Counted from the first letter of the stretch, positions 43,169 to 52,357 are shown. The stretch: DNA of 64,000 nt from Wielerella bovis (GCF_022354465.1 NZ_CP092361.1:2014522-2078521); one strand, 5' to 3'. Numbers and translations are program-made. The notes: a model not told the origin generated them from the sequence alone.

Positions 43169-43495
43169 ATGAATAAATTAGTTATGGGTTTGATTTGTGC
43201 TGCGGTTTTATCTGCTTGTGGAACGGTCGGTAATGCAGTTATTTCTGATAACGCTTTGAAAGAAAAAGCCGCATTTGCTTTGGATACTACTGCTGATAAA
43301 GTAACGATTTCCAATCGTCATGGCGACATTGATTCAGTTAAATTTGTGGCAACTACGCGTGGACGTTCACATCAATGTTACATTACAACGGTAGCAGGTG
43401 TACTGTCTTCTGATGCGATTTGCTCGGGTGCAGGTTCCGCAACAGGTTCAACCAATTGCAATGCTTTATCAAAAGCAGCAGGACGTTGTAAATAA
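43169..43495 (+). CDS. Small predicted lipoprotein, opposite strand within the fet region
   Basis: 108 residues. Lipoprotein signal peptide MNKLVMGLICAAVLSAC with lipidated Cys at residue 17. The mature domain has four Cys residues (in HQCYITT, DAICSG, NCNALS and RCK), two of which may pair. I recognise no family. It lies on the opposite strand between the ATPase and a permease of the siderophore system, so it interrupts the operon. A DUS pair follows. Confidence 0.8.
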   Translation: MNKLVMGLICAAVLSACGTVGNAVISDNALKEKAAFALDTTADKVTISNRHGDIDSVKFVATTRGRSHQCYITTVAGVLSSDAICSGAGSATGSTNCNALSKAAGRCK

Positions 43496-43506
43496 TTCAT
43501 TTCATT

Positions 43507-43538
43507 AGGCAGCCTGAAAAACACATTTCAGGCTGCCT
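43507..43538 (+). terminator. DUS inverted-pair terminator
   Basis: AGGCAGCCTGAAA and TTTCAGGCTGCCT around AACACA, eleven bases after the lipoprotein stop. Confidence 0.7.
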
Positions 43539-43626
43539 TAAAAATTATTATCCAGCCAATATGTGCCATCAATATCATTAGAAACAAACTTAACTAAATC
43601 AAATGTATGATTTCTTTGCTTTACAA

Positions 43627-44580
43627 TCACAACACCTTGCGTTTCCCCAACACCAACCACAAAAACACCAAGCCGCCCGCAAATTCCACCACCACGCTCA
43701 ACACAGCTTTCATGCCCAGCGCGTGTTCAAAAATGGCTTGACCGCCCACCAGCATAATCGCCGCCAGCAAAAACACCATCGGCAAACGCACAGAATGTTT
43801 CAGGCTGCCTGAAACATAATTTGCCAACGCGCAAACCAGCAATCCAAAGAAACTCACAGGTCCAACGGCAGCAGTTGCCGTCGCTACCAACGCAGAAATC
43901 CACAATAAAATCAGCAAAGTGTGTTTGGAATAATCAATGCCCAAATTGATGACTTGGTCGCGCCCCAGCAAATGCACGTCCAAACGGTGCCGTTCGCGCC
44001 ACAAAAAGGTGCCGCTCAACGCCACCAATGCGCCACTCACCAGTAGCAAATTGGTGTTTACCGTGTTGAAACTGGCGAATGTGTTGGCTTGGGCAACGGC
44101 AAATTCTTCGGGGTCAATGATGCGCTGCAACAGGCTGGACACGCTGCGAAACAGCACGCCAAAAATCACGCCAATCAAAATCATGCGCGTCAAATCGCGT
44201 CCGCCCTGCCGCAGCAGCATTTGAAACAGCAGCACGGAAGCCCCCATCATTACCGCCAATTCCAAGAAAAATTTGCCCGTCAAAGGCAGTTGCGTGTAGC
44301 CCACGCTGCCGAGCAGCACCACCAGCAGCGTTTGCAAAAAAATGTACAGCGTGTCAAAGCCCAACACGGACGGCGTGAGTATGGGATTGTTGGTCAAAGT
44401 CTGAAACAGCAGCGTGGACACGCCCACCGAATACGCCACCAGCAGCAATGCCCCCAGCTTTTTCGCGCGAAGTGGCAGGACAAAATCCCAGTTGCCCTGC
44501 GCGTTCCACACCAAAAAGGCGGCGCAGGAAATCAGCAGTAAAACAGTTAAAATGATGATTTTTTTGATGTCTTTTGTCAT
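43627..44580 (-). CDS. Siderophore ABC transporter permease 2 (FecCD type)
   Basis: 317 residues with about nine membrane helices and the FecCD-type regions VGVSTLLFQTLTNNPILTPSVLG near residue 52, LNLGIDYSKHTLL-like motif and AVGPVSFFGLLVCALANYV near 238. It would pair with permease 1 at 46975. In Neisseria the two are adjacent; here they are separated by about 2.4 kb of unrelated genes. A DUS inside encodes GSLKHS near residue 260. Confidence 0.92.
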   Translation of the reverse strand: MTKDIKKIIILTVLLLISCAAFLVWNAQGNWDFVLPLRAKKLGALLLVAYSVGVSTLLFQTLTNNPILTPSVLGFDTLYIFLQTLLVVLLGSVGYTQLPLTGKFFLELAVMMGASVLLFQMLLRQGGRDLTRMILIGVIFGVLFRSVSSLLQRIIDPEEFAVAQANTFASFNTVNTNLLLVSGALVALSGTFLWRERHRLDVHLLGRDQVINLGIDYSKHTLLILLWISALVATATAAVGPVSFFGLLVCALANYVSGSLKHSVRLPMVFLLAAIMLVGGQAIFEHALGMKAVLSVVVEFAGGLVFLWLVLGKRKVL

Positions 44581-44605
44581 AATCTTTCTTTCAGGCAGCC
44601 TGAAT

Positions 44606-44890
44606 TTATTTTTTAAAATGATTCATGTTTTTCCAATAACCCAATAATCCGCCAAAAATCATCAACCAAATAAAGGCAGGAATATCAAAGCGCAAAGTCT
44701 CGCCAATAAAATAGCCCACAATAATCAGGCAGCCCTGAAACACCATTGCCGCAAATAAAATCCAAAATAAACAAACACCTGCTTTCAAATATTGTTTGGC
44801 AATATTTTGGTATTCTTCCTTGGATAATTCATCTTCGTATTTGCCGAAAGTGCGTTTAAATAATTTTTCGTAAAATGTGCGTTTTTGCAT
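44606..44890 (-). CDS. Unknown small protein with two membrane helices
   Basis: 94 residues. The N-terminal 30 residues are charged (QKRTFYEKLFKRTFGKYEDE), followed by two helices, about 35-58 and 65-85, and a basic end (GYWKNMNHFKK). I recognise no family. It sits 25 bases upstream of permease 2 on the same strand and downstream of the ATPase of 45053, inside the interrupted siderophore region. The short length and lack of known motifs make its role unknown. Confidence 0.65.
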   Translation of the reverse strand: MQKRTFYEKLFKRTFGKYEDELSKEEYQNIAKQYLKAGVCLFWILFAAMVFQGCLIIVGYFIGETLRFDIPAFIWLMIFGGLLGYWKNMNHFKK

Positions 44891-44920
44891 ATTTTTTCCT
44901 TATTTTCCATTTTCAGGCAG

Positions 44921-45049
44921 CCTGAAAGTACACGACAAAAATGATTTCCGTAGGTCGGGCATTCATGCCCGACATGAGAAATTACAGCACATTGTCGGGC
45001 ATGAATGCCCGACCTACAAAATCTCGTATACTGTAAGGCAGCCTGAAAA
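44921..45049. repeat. DUS-capped GTACACGAC / GCCCGAC palindromic element
   Basis: Outer arms are TTCAGGCAGCCTGAA with GTACACGAC on the left and TCGTATACTGTAAGGC with a DUS on the right. Inner arms GTAGGTCGGGCATTCATGCC and GGCATGAATGCCCGACCTAC pair perfectly. It lies between the ATPase and the small membrane protein genes. Confidence 0.8.
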
Positions 45050-45052
45050 CAT

Positions 45053-46264
45053 TTATTCGCTATCCAATTTCAACAAAAAAGCGCGCAAACTCAAACAGTT
45101 AATGCCTTGAAACGTGTTGCCGTCAAATTCGTCCATCGTTACCACATATTTTGGATAATTGTCTTGAATTTTCAACAAATTACCAAATTCACGTTCCAGC
45201 GTTTTTTCTTCGTTAATTGTGAGTGTGGCTTGCACATAAATGCGTTCGCCATTTTTTTCTGCTACAAAATCAATTTCTTGGCTATTTAATCCGCCAATTT
45301 TGACATCGTATCCTGCGATTTGCAGATGATTGAAAATGGCGTTTTCCAATAATTTGCCGCGGTCTTGGGCGCGGTAGCCGATGAGCGCGTTGCGTAAACC
45401 CAAATCTTCAAAATAATATTTTTCGCCAATTTCAAAAATTCGTTTTCCTTCAATATCATATCGCTTTACTTTGTAAATCAGAAAGGCGTTTTCCAAATAT
45501 TCGGCGTAGTTTTGCACTTGCGTGGTGCTGGCGGAAATGCGTTGTGATTTCAGGAAGTCGCTGATTTTTTTGGCGGAAAATAAATTGCCAATATTGCTGG
45601 CTAAAAATTGCGTTAATTGCTCCAAAAATTGCACGTTGCGTAAGGCGTAGCGGTGGACGATGTCGCGCACGGCAATGGTTGAATAAATATTGCGTAAATA
45701 TTCAAATACAATATCATCTTGTTTTGGCAAGTCTTTTAGATAGGGCAAGCCGCCATATTTTAAAAATTGCGCCATGGCTTTGTCGCTGTCGTCTTGCTGC
45801 ATAAATTGCAAAAATTCAGCGTAAGACAATGAATGCACATGAATTTCTATCGCACGACCGCTCAACGCACCCGCGATGTCGCGTGAGAGTAAATGCGCGT
45901 TGCTGCCTGTACAGTACAAATCCAATTCTTCGTCCAATAGCAGCGAGCGCAAGGCAATTTCAAATTCATTAATTTCTTGAATTTCATCAATAAAAATATA
46001 ATTAATTTGCCCCGCTTTTTTGTTTGCCAAAACATATTCGGCTAATTCTGGCGCGGTTTTGATGTGGGAAAATGCCAAATCTTCTTTGTTGATGTAGATG
46101 ATGTTGGCTTGTGGGTTATCCAGTTGAATTTCTTTCATAATTTGAAAGAGCAAATAGCTTTTTCCCACGCGGCGTTGTCCTGTAAACACTTTAATCAGTG
46201 CTTTGCCAATAAAGGGGCGGACGCGCTCTAAATAGCGTTGGCGGCAAATGATGTCTTTTTTCAT
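45053..46264 (-). CDS. AAA ATPase with DUF4143-type C-terminus
   Basis: 403 residues. The N-terminal AAA part has Walker A GQRRVGKSYLLFQI near residue 31, Walker B YIFIDEIQEINE near 95 and a sensor region LYCTGSNAHLLSRDIAGALSGR near 112. The C-terminal half (about 200-400) with YAEYLENAFLIYKV and NAIFNHLQIAGYDVKIG is of the DUF4143 kind, which often resembles a nuclease or regulator fold. These ATPases are widespread accessory genes with unsettled function, and some may act with toxin-like partners. No DUS is inside, suggesting later arrival. Confidence 0.88.
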   Translation of the reverse strand: MKKDIICRQRYLERVRPFIGKALIKVFTGQRRVGKSYLLFQIMKEIQLDNPQANIIYINKEDLAFSHIKTAPELAEYVLANKKAGQINYIFIDEIQEINEFEIALRSLLLDEELDLYCTGSNAHLLSRDIAGALSGRAIEIHVHSLSYAEFLQFMQQDDSDKAMAQFLKYGGLPYLKDLPKQDDIVFEYLRNIYSTIAVRDIVHRYALRNVQFLEQLTQFLASNIGNLFSAKKISDFLKSQRISASTTQVQNYAEYLENAFLIYKVKRYDIEGKRIFEIGEKYYFEDLGLRNALIGYRAQDRGKLLENAIFNHLQIAGYDVKIGGLNSQEIDFVAEKNGERIYVQATLTINEEKTLEREFGNLLKIQDNYPKYVVTMDEFDGNTFQGINCLSLRAFLLKLDSE

Positions 46265-46391
46265 AATGAAAATTTGTCGGCTAATTTGGAAAAGTTTTCA
46301 TTATACTTGAAACTTTTTCATTTTTTGAATTTGTTTTGTGTATGGACTTTCAGGCTGCCTGAAAGGACTGCGCATCCAGTGAATATTCAAT

Positions 46392-46946
46392 TTAAGGTAA
46401 ATCAGTACGCTGTTTGTCTGCTTCGCTGCGTTGGTCAATATAGTCAATATGAAATGGTGAATCAGATTGATTGGATTCAAATAATTGAATTTCGCCATTT
46501 TCTAATGTGTTCAATAACCATGTGGCTTGTTGCTGAATTTCGGTAAGGCTTTCAGGTGCAAATCTGATGTCATCACTTTCATGAATGAGACATAAACCAT
46601 ACTTTAACGCTAATAAACGCATAAAATAATAACCATGACAATACAAATCATAGATTTTTACCAATGCCCATTTATCATCAGGTTTTTGAATAAGCTGGGT
46701 TAAAATTTGTATCAGTTGCCATTGCAAGTATTGGTTTTTGTCCAAATAGTTCGCTAATAATTTGTCTAATTCATGCAAAATATGTTTGTCTTTGAAATTT
46801 AAACTGATTAAATCATAATAGACATTTTCAGGCAGCCATTGCGCTAATTTTTGGTCGGCATACAACCATGTTTCAAATTCACCAATCGGCATAACACCAT
46901 CTAATGTTTTAAAAATAATTAATTGATAATTAAATGGTAATTTCAT
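46392..46946 (-). CDS. Unknown soluble protein, possibly immunity-like
   Basis: 184 residues, soluble, mostly helical, acidic. It begins KLPFNYQLIIFKTLDGVMPIG, has FETWLYADQKLAQWLPENVY and ISLNFKDKHILHELDKLLANY, and ends ADKQRTDLP. The EFETWLY ... DLISLNF pattern reminds me of small polymorphic-toxin immunity proteins of the colicin-immunity kind, but this is a weak impression and no toxin gene is next to it. One DUS-like site encodes WLPENV. It sits in the siderophore region between permease 1 and the AAA ATPase. Confidence 0.6.
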   Translation of the reverse strand: MKLPFNYQLIIFKTLDGVMPIGEFETWLYADQKLAQWLPENVYYDLISLNFKDKHILHELDKLLANYLDKNQYLQWQLIQILTQLIQKPDDKWALVKIYDLYCHGYYFMRLLALKYGLCLIHESDDIRFAPESLTEIQQQATWLLNTLENGEIQLFESNQSDSPFHIDYIDQRSEADKQRTDLP

Positions 46947-46974
46947 ATTTTATCCCTTTCGTGATGTTTGTCAT

Positions 46975-47940
46975 TTACCCACGCGCAGGCTGCCTGAACA
47001 ATAAAAACAAAAACAATGCCGTCCCCAACACCCCAAACACGGTAGAAACGGGAATTTCAAACGGAAACACAATCACGCGCCCAATCACATCGCACAGCAA
47101 CACCAAACTCGCGCCCAACAACGCCACCGCAGGCAAACTCGCCCGCAATTTGTCGCCCAACAAACGGCTCACAATATTCGGCACGACCAAGCCAATAAAC
47201 GGAATATTGCCCACCGTTACCACCACCAAAGACGTAATCAGCGCGACAATCGTCAGCCCAATCCACAAAATCGCGTTGCGGTTCAAACCCAAATTTGCCG
47301 CCACAGAATCGCCCAAACCGACAATCGTCAGTTGGTCGGCAATCACATACGCCAAAATCGCCATGATGCCCGTCAGCCACAACAATTCGTATCGCCCCAG
47401 CAATACGCCCGAAAAATCGCCACTCTGCCAAACGCTTAACAGTTGCAACATGTCGTATTCGTAGGCGATAAACGTCGCCACGCTCTCAATCACGCCGCCG
47501 AAAATAATCCCGACCAAAGGCACGAGCAGTTGCGCGGTAGGCGGCAGTTTGCGCGTCAAAGCCATGAAAATCAGCATGCCAACCATTGCCGCCACAGCCG
47601 CCACAGACATTTTCAACATCAAAGCCGCGCTGGGCGCAAGCAATGCCATGAGCAGCAAACCCAAAGCCGCGCTTTGACTCGCGCCCACCATGGACGGCTC
47701 CACAAATCGGTTTTTCAACAGAATTTGCATAATCATGCCCGCCACAGCCATAGACGCGCCCGTCAGCACAATGGCAAAGGTGCGCGGCAAGCGGCTAATC
47801 AGCATGAGTTGCGAACTGTCGTTCAGGCTGCCTGAAAACAGTTGCGCCCACGAAAAACTCGCCACGCCCACAGACAAGCTGGCGATAAACAAAATGGCGG
47901 TAAGCAGAAAAGCGATAAGGTATAAGGTTTTTTGCGACAT
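46975..47940 (-). CDS. Siderophore ABC transporter permease 1 (FecCD type)
   Basis: 321 residues with about nine membrane helices. FecCD motifs: RLPRTFAIVLTGASMAVAGMI near residue 48, KNRFVEPSMVGASQSAALGL near 77, VGNIPFIGLVVPNIVSRLLGD near 245. It begins 31 bases after the 231-residue gene's stop and pairs with permease 2. Codon use is GC-richer than in the neighbouring unknown genes by eye. A DUS encodes SGSLND near residue 37 and another FRQPAR near the C-terminus. Confidence 0.92.
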   Translation of the reverse strand: MSQKTLYLIAFLLTAILFIASLSVGVASFSWAQLFSGSLNDSSQLMLISRLPRTFAIVLTGASMAVAGMIMQILLKNRFVEPSMVGASQSAALGLLLMALLAPSAALMLKMSVAAVAAMVGMLIFMALTRKLPPTAQLLVPLVGIIFGGVIESVATFIAYEYDMLQLLSVWQSGDFSGVLLGRYELLWLTGIMAILAYVIADQLTIVGLGDSVAANLGLNRNAILWIGLTIVALITSLVVVTVGNIPFIGLVVPNIVSRLLGDKLRASLPAVALLGASLVLLCDVIGRVIVFPFEIPVSTVFGVLGTALFLFLLFRQPARG

Positions 47941-47970
47941 TTTTATTCAATTAAATTAAGGTTTTATTTT

Positions 47971-48666
47971 TCAGGCAGTCTGAATGCGTTTTTGTATGAT
48001 GTGTATGGTTTCATCTTGCGCTTGTTTATCCAATAAAAACAAGGCTAATTTGATTTCAGGCTGCCTGATGTGTTTTTTCGGTGTGATGTGCAAATATTTT
48101 AAGCGGAAAAATTGGGTTTTGCGGATTTCTGCGCTGGCGATGTCGTGCCATTGTAAATAGGCGTTGCATTGATTGACTTCCGCATATTGGCTGACAATGA
48201 TTGCGCTGTCGTTTTCCGTCCATGCCCACGTTTTTCTTAAACCAAATAAAGCCAAATCAATAATGCGAACAACGGTGTAGCCCACAATACCGCCCAACAT
48301 ATTTGTCCACGAAAAATCAGGCAATATCATCGCCAAAATACACAAAAACAGGATAAGCGATAGAAAATGATACAGTTCGCGCAACAAAATTTGGCTGCGT
48401 TTGGCAAAAAATTGCCTGCCTGACATTTGCGATAATTCTGCATAATCCAACGTTTCCATTTGTCCCACCTTTGGCGCAATCCGCCAACTTTCTATTTTGC
48501 CATCAAACCAAAAAATCTCAATTTTATCGCCCACTTGTACGGGCGCATAATCCATTGTTTCAATGGTAATTTCGCAAATACCGCCGTCTTGGATTTGAGC
48601 CATGCCGACTTTGCCGTCCCAAGTTTGCACTCGGGCGGTTTGGCGTGAATGTGTTGGCTCCAACAT
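47971..48666 (-). CDS. Unknown protein with two membrane helices (full-length paralogue of the 28.9 kb remnant)
   Basis: 231 residues. N-terminal soluble part (about 1-75) with TARVQTWDGKVGMAQIQDGG and GDKIEIFWFDGKIESW looks like a small beta barrel. Two membrane helices follow at about 95-120 and 125-145 (LILFLCILAMILPDF, then GIVGYTVVRIIDLALFG), then a C-terminal domain with HDIASAEIRKTQFF. I recognise no family. An internally deleted paralogue lies at 28898-29177. Located between fetB and permease 1, in line with both, so it breaks the usual fet order. The C-terminus lies in a damaged DUS. Confidence 0.75.
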   Translation of the reverse strand: MLEPTHSRQTARVQTWDGKVGMAQIQDGGICEITIETMDYAPVQVGDKIEIFWFDGKIESWRIAPKVGQMETLDYAELSQMSGRQFFAKRSQILLRELYHFLSLILFLCILAMILPDFSWTNMLGGIVGYTVVRIIDLALFGLRKTWAWTENDSAIIVSQYAEVNQCNAYLQWHDIASAEIRKTQFFRLKYLHITPKKHIRQPEIKLALFLLDKQAQDETIHIIQKRIQTA

Positions 48667-48697
48667 GTTTATTCCCCCATTGTACTAAAAAGTACGT

Positions 48698-48732
48698 TCA
48701 GGCAGCCTGAAACCCATTTTCAGGCTGCCTGA
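48698..48732 (-). terminator. DUS inverted-pair hairpin after fetB-side gene
   Basis: TTCAGGCAGCCTGAAA and TTTCAGGCTGCCTGAA around CCCAT. On the minus strand it follows fetB by 16 bases and is 32 bases before the start of the 231-residue gene, so it may end the fetB transcript. Confidence 0.7.
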
Positions 48733-48747
48733 ATTTTTGAACGCGAT

Positions 48748-49764
48748 TTATTTGGCGTTTTTCATGGCTTCGGTAATTTGTTTGGCAGCGATTTGTAACT
48801 GTTGCGCACCGCCTGCTGCCAAATAAGTGCCAGCGTCCAAATACACCACTTGTCCTTTTTTCCAAGCCGTTGTTTCGGCAACCAATGGGTTGTTCAACAC
48901 ATCTTTGGCGGCTTGACCTTCTTCGCCAATCGCCGCACTGCGGTCAAGCACAAACAGCCAATCGGGATTTTTCTCTTTGATGTATTCAAACGAAATCGGC
49001 ATGCCGTGTGAGCCTTCTTTCATCGCCGTATCCACAGGTGCAATGCCAATGTCATTGTGCAGCCAACCGCCCAAACGTGAAGTCGGGCTTTGTGCGGATA
49101 ATTTACCGCCACTTACCACAAATACCAGACCTGTACCTTTGCCCTGTGCGGCGGCTTTGGCATCTGCAAATGCTTGGTCAATTTCGGCTTTCAGTTTATC
49201 GGCTTCGGCTTGTTTATCAAAAATTTGGGCGAATGCATCAATGCGCTCTTTCGCGCTTTCGCGTAAATTTTGGGTGTCAGCTGTCATTTCAATGGTCGGC
49301 GCGATTTCATTTAACTGATGAATGGCTTTATTGGCGCGGCTGCCTGTAATAATGAGCTGCGGCTTAAATGCATGTAAAGCCTCGTAATTTGGCTCAAACA
49401 AGGTGCCAACGTGGGTGGCTTTATCCACCACAGGTTGCAAATACGCCAATGGGGCTTTGTCCACCGTTGCGCCCACGTTCACGCCCAAAGCGGTCAAAGT
49501 GTCCATCATGCCCAAATCGTAAACGGCAATGCGTTCGGGATTTTTCGGTACATCAAATTGTCCGCGTGTGGTTTTCACATTGACTTTTTCGCCTTGAATG
49601 TCGTGTGGTTTTAGGGGTTTGTCATCTTTTTTGTCGCCTTTGATGGTGGTGGCTTGTGCGCCAGAAGCGGCAGATGCAGCATTGTTGGTGCTTTGTTGAT
49701 TTTGTTGCTGACCACAAGCGACAAGCGCAGTAACGGTCAATAAAGCAATCAGGGATTTTTTCAT
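48748..49764 (-). CDS. fetB: Siderophore-binding periplasmic lipoprotein (FetB)
   Basis: 338 residues. Lipoprotein signal MKKSLIALLTVTALVAC with Cys at residue 17, then a Gln/Asn/Ser/Ala-rich spacer of about 35 residues. The binding domain has IAVYDLGMMDTLTALGVNVG, DPNY-like FEPNYEALHAFKPQLIITGSR and VFVVSGGKLSAQSPTSRLGG. It is the substrate-binding protein of the FetA system in Neisseria, which accepts ferric enterobactin-type siderophores. Located directly downstream of fetA, with a palindromic repeat between. Confidence 0.93.
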   Translation of the reverse strand: MKKSLIALLTVTALVACGQQQNQQSTNNAASAASGAQATTIKGDKKDDKPLKPHDIQGEKVNVKTTRGQFDVPKNPERIAVYDLGMMDTLTALGVNVGATVDKAPLAYLQPVVDKATHVGTLFEPNYEALHAFKPQLIITGSRANKAIHQLNEIAPTIEMTADTQNLRESAKERIDAFAQIFDKQAEADKLKAEIDQAFADAKAAAQGKGTGLVFVVSGGKLSAQSPTSRLGGWLHNDIGIAPVDTAMKEGSHGMPISFEYIKEKNPDWLFVLDRSAAIGEEGQAAKDVLNNPLVAETTAWKKGQVVYLDAGTYLAAGGAQQLQIAAKQITEAMKNAK

Positions 49765-49796
49765 TATTTTTTCCTTTATGAATATTCATAAAAATA

Positions 49797-49945
49797 TTTT
49801 CAGGCTGCCTTACAGTACACGACAATTTTTGAAGTAGGTCGGGCATTTATGCCCGACACAATGCGCCATGATTCATCAATGTCGAGCATAAATGCCCGAC
49901 CTACGGAAATCATTTTTTGTCGTGTACTATAAGGCAGCCTGAAAA
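49797..49945. repeat. DUS-capped GTACACGAC / GCCCGAC palindromic element between fetA and fetB
   Basis: TTTTCAGGCTGCCTTACAGT then ACACGACA on the left; GTCGTGTACTATAAGGCAGC on the right; inner arms GTAGGTCGGGCATTTATGCC against GCATAAATGCCCGACCTAC with one mismatch area (GTCGAGC). Full-length copy. Confidence 0.8.
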
Positions 49946-50010
49946 CCCACAAAATCATCATAAAATAAATGATTTGGTATTTTCAGGCTGCCTGAAAAGA
50001 TTTTACATCA

Positions 50011-52101
50011 TCAGAAAGTATAGTTCATGCCAACGCGGAATTGACGACCTTCGCCCGCGAAAGAGCCGCGTTGTGCGTGTGGGCGATAATTTTTATTGGC
50101 AACGTTATGTACGGCAAAATTCACATTCATTTTGTCGTTGTTCAACGGTTTCCAGTTGGCAGAAACATCAACCACACCATAACCTGCTTTGCCTTTGTCA
50201 GAGCCTGTTTTCAGCGTACCACCTTGAATAAAGTAATTGTCTTCCGCTTTTACCTTTTCCAATACGCGCAACTGTGTACCCAACTCTAAATTAGGATTAG
50301 CAAAACGATATGCTAAAGATGCTGTCCAAGTACGACCAATCGCGCTGGCGTATTCAGGGTTGCCACTTAACAAACTTTTCTCTACCATTTTTCCACTGTC
50401 ATCTTTTTCCCATCTGGTTTGAGAATGGAAACGTGGTTTGCTGTGTGCTACGCCCAAACGTGCTGTCCAAGCACCATTGCGGTATGAGCCTGATAATTCA
50501 TAGCCATGGTTTTTAATTTTACCTGCGTTCACAATGGCTTGAGCATCGGTTCCGTGATTACTACGTCCATTGGTTGTACCCAAGGCATCTTTAATGTTTT
50601 GCCAGAAATATGCACCTTCCAAACCAAATGTGCCATTATTGAAATTAAAACCAATTTCGGTATTACGCGCTTGTTCGGCTTTGGTATTGTCGCCAATTGT
50701 TATTACACCACGCGCACCATGCGACAGCAAAACATCGTGCATACGCGGGCTACGAGTTGCGTAATTGTGCAAGGCATTTACGCTAAATTCAGGCGTAACT
50801 TGGTAAATGGCACTCACGCTTGGATTAACTGCACCATCGCTGCGTTTTTTGCCGTCCATCGCTTTAAAGTTGAAATGGTCGTAGCGCAAGCCCGTTGTCA
50901 GTGTCAATTTGTCGGTTACATCAGAAATGGCTTCCACATACACGCCCATATCACGTTTCTCTTGATTATTGAGATTGGCATTGAAAAATGTGTTTGGCTT
51001 CACTTCTTGTTGACGGTAGTTTGCACCATATTTCAACAAAATTTTGTCGTGTATTTGCGTGTCAAAATTCACATTTGCACCAGTGGTAACCACTTTATTT
51101 TTGGTTGAGCTTGTATTGCGCTTGCCACCTGCGTAACCATTGCCCGAATCGTCAGCAGACCAACGACCGTGTGTCATATGGTAAACATTGGCTTCGGCTG
51201 ATTGTGCAAAACCCAAATCTTTGCCTGCCCAAGTCAAATCGGTTTTGTCCACATACATTTTGCGTTCGGCAGGGAATTGGCGGTCTAATGTTAACTTGCT
51301 TCCTGGTGTACCAATCGGGTCAGCAGGAAACTCTTCTCGTACCAAGCGTTCTCCTTTGTGTTGTTCATGCATGTGGCTCAACACAAAACGCTGGTTACCG
51401 AATGTCGCACCCAATTTTGCTAAATAACTATTCTTATTTAATTCACTATAAGGTGCTTTATTTTCCCCAAAGCTGTTCACATAACCTTTACCACCTTTGT
51501 AGTTATTATCTTGAACATGATTACCTGCCAACAAATAATCAAACGCACCATTTTGACCAAATACTGCCAAACCATAGTTATGACCGTCATTGCTGTTATA
51601 ACCAGCATTCACACGCACACCAAAATTGGGATTACTGCTGTTTTTCAGCAAATCGGCTGCGTCCAAAGTTTTGGCGATAATCGCGCCATTGGTTTGACCG
51701 ATACCAGCAGACGCGCTGCCCGCACCTTTTTGCACCGCCACAATTTTCACCAACGCAGGGTCAAGCATATGGCGACCTTGGTGGTAGTGAATTTGGCTGT
51801 CGCTGTAAGCATTGTCCACTTTCACGTCAATGGAATTTTGCCCCATGCCACGCAAATACAAATATTGTGATGTGCCAGAACCCGCACCCATGCTGATAGA
51901 AGGCTCGTTTTTCAACACTTCTTTTAATTGGGTATTGGTGGTTTCCTCCATGCGTTTAACTGTAATACGGCGTGCAGAAGAGGAAGGGTCTCCTTTCACA
52001 ACAATGTTTTGTAATTCTTGCGAATGTTCGCCAGCCGCGTGCGCCATATTGCCAAATAATGCCAAAGATAATACGGATAATTTAAAAATAGGTAATTTCA
52101 T
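50011..52101 (-). CDS. fetA: TonB-dependent siderophore receptor FetA/FrpB
   Basis: 696 residues. Signal peptide ends at about residue 22 (ALFGNMAHA). The plug domain has LQNIVVKGD (TonB box region near the N-terminus) and TNTQLKEVLKNEPSISMGAG, GTSQYLYLRGMGQNSIDVKV, which matches FetA/FrpB as I recall it. The rest forms a 22-stranded barrel ending in NYTF, the aromatic C-terminus of an outer-membrane protein. It transports ferric enterobactin-type siderophores or heme-iron with TonB. A Fur-like palindrome lies just upstream. A DUS precedes and a palindrome repeat follows. Confidence 0.95.
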   Translation of the reverse strand: MKLPIFKLSVLSLALFGNMAHAAGEHSQELQNIVVKGDPSSSARRITVKRMEETTNTQLKEVLKNEPSISMGAGSGTSQYLYLRGMGQNSIDVKVDNAYSDSQIHYHQGRHMLDPALVKIVAVQKGAGSASAGIGQTNGAIIAKTLDAADLLKNSSNPNFGVRVNAGYNSNDGHNYGLAVFGQNGAFDYLLAGNHVQDNNYKGGKGYVNSFGENKAPYSELNKNSYLAKLGATFGNQRFVLSHMHEQHKGERLVREEFPADPIGTPGSKLTLDRQFPAERKMYVDKTDLTWAGKDLGFAQSAEANVYHMTHGRWSADDSGNGYAGGKRNTSSTKNKVVTTGANVNFDTQIHDKILLKYGANYRQQEVKPNTFFNANLNNQEKRDMGVYVEAISDVTDKLTLTTGLRYDHFNFKAMDGKKRSDGAVNPSVSAIYQVTPEFSVNALHNYATRSPRMHDVLLSHGARGVITIGDNTKAEQARNTEIGFNFNNGTFGLEGAYFWQNIKDALGTTNGRSNHGTDAQAIVNAGKIKNHGYELSGSYRNGAWTARLGVAHSKPRFHSQTRWEKDDSGKMVEKSLLSGNPEYASAIGRTWTASLAYRFANPNLELGTQLRVLEKVKAEDNYFIQGGTLKTGSDKGKAGYGVVDVSANWKPLNNDKMNVNFAVHNVANKNYRPHAQRGSFAGEGRQFRVGMNYTF

Positions 52102-52127
52102 GATAGTCTCAATCAGTTATAAATAAA

Positions 52128-52150
52128 TTAATGATAAGTATTTTCATTAA
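52128..52150 (-). promoter_or_regulatory. Fur-box-like palindrome upstream of fetA
   Basis: TTAATGA and TCATTAA are exact 7 bp arms separated by TAAGTATTT, at 27-49 bases before the fetA ATG. It resembles the ATGATAA-type repeats of Fur boxes. Iron-dependent repression of fetA is expected. Confidence 0.65.
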
Positions 52151-52357
52151 CTATGATAACTCTTCTTAACAAATATTGTCTAGCGTATGACAAATGTGAA
52201 TTTAAGATGTATTTGATTTGCCTAATTTAAATATTTTGATTTTCAGGCTGCCTTACAGCACGCAATAATTTTTAGGTCATGCGCTGATACTAAAAAATTA
52301 TCTGAAATAGATTTTACAAAGGTTTCGGATTAATTCTTACAAAGGCAGCCTGAAACC

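Noticed and set aside
45053..46264. AAA ATPase as a transposition or restriction-system gene
   Set aside because: No transposase, nuclease or methylase gene lies next to it, and the C-terminus is of DUF4143 type.
42186..52101. fet region as a prophage or integrative element
   Set aside because: No integrase, attachment repeats, structural phage gene or tRNA boundary is seen; genes look added singly.
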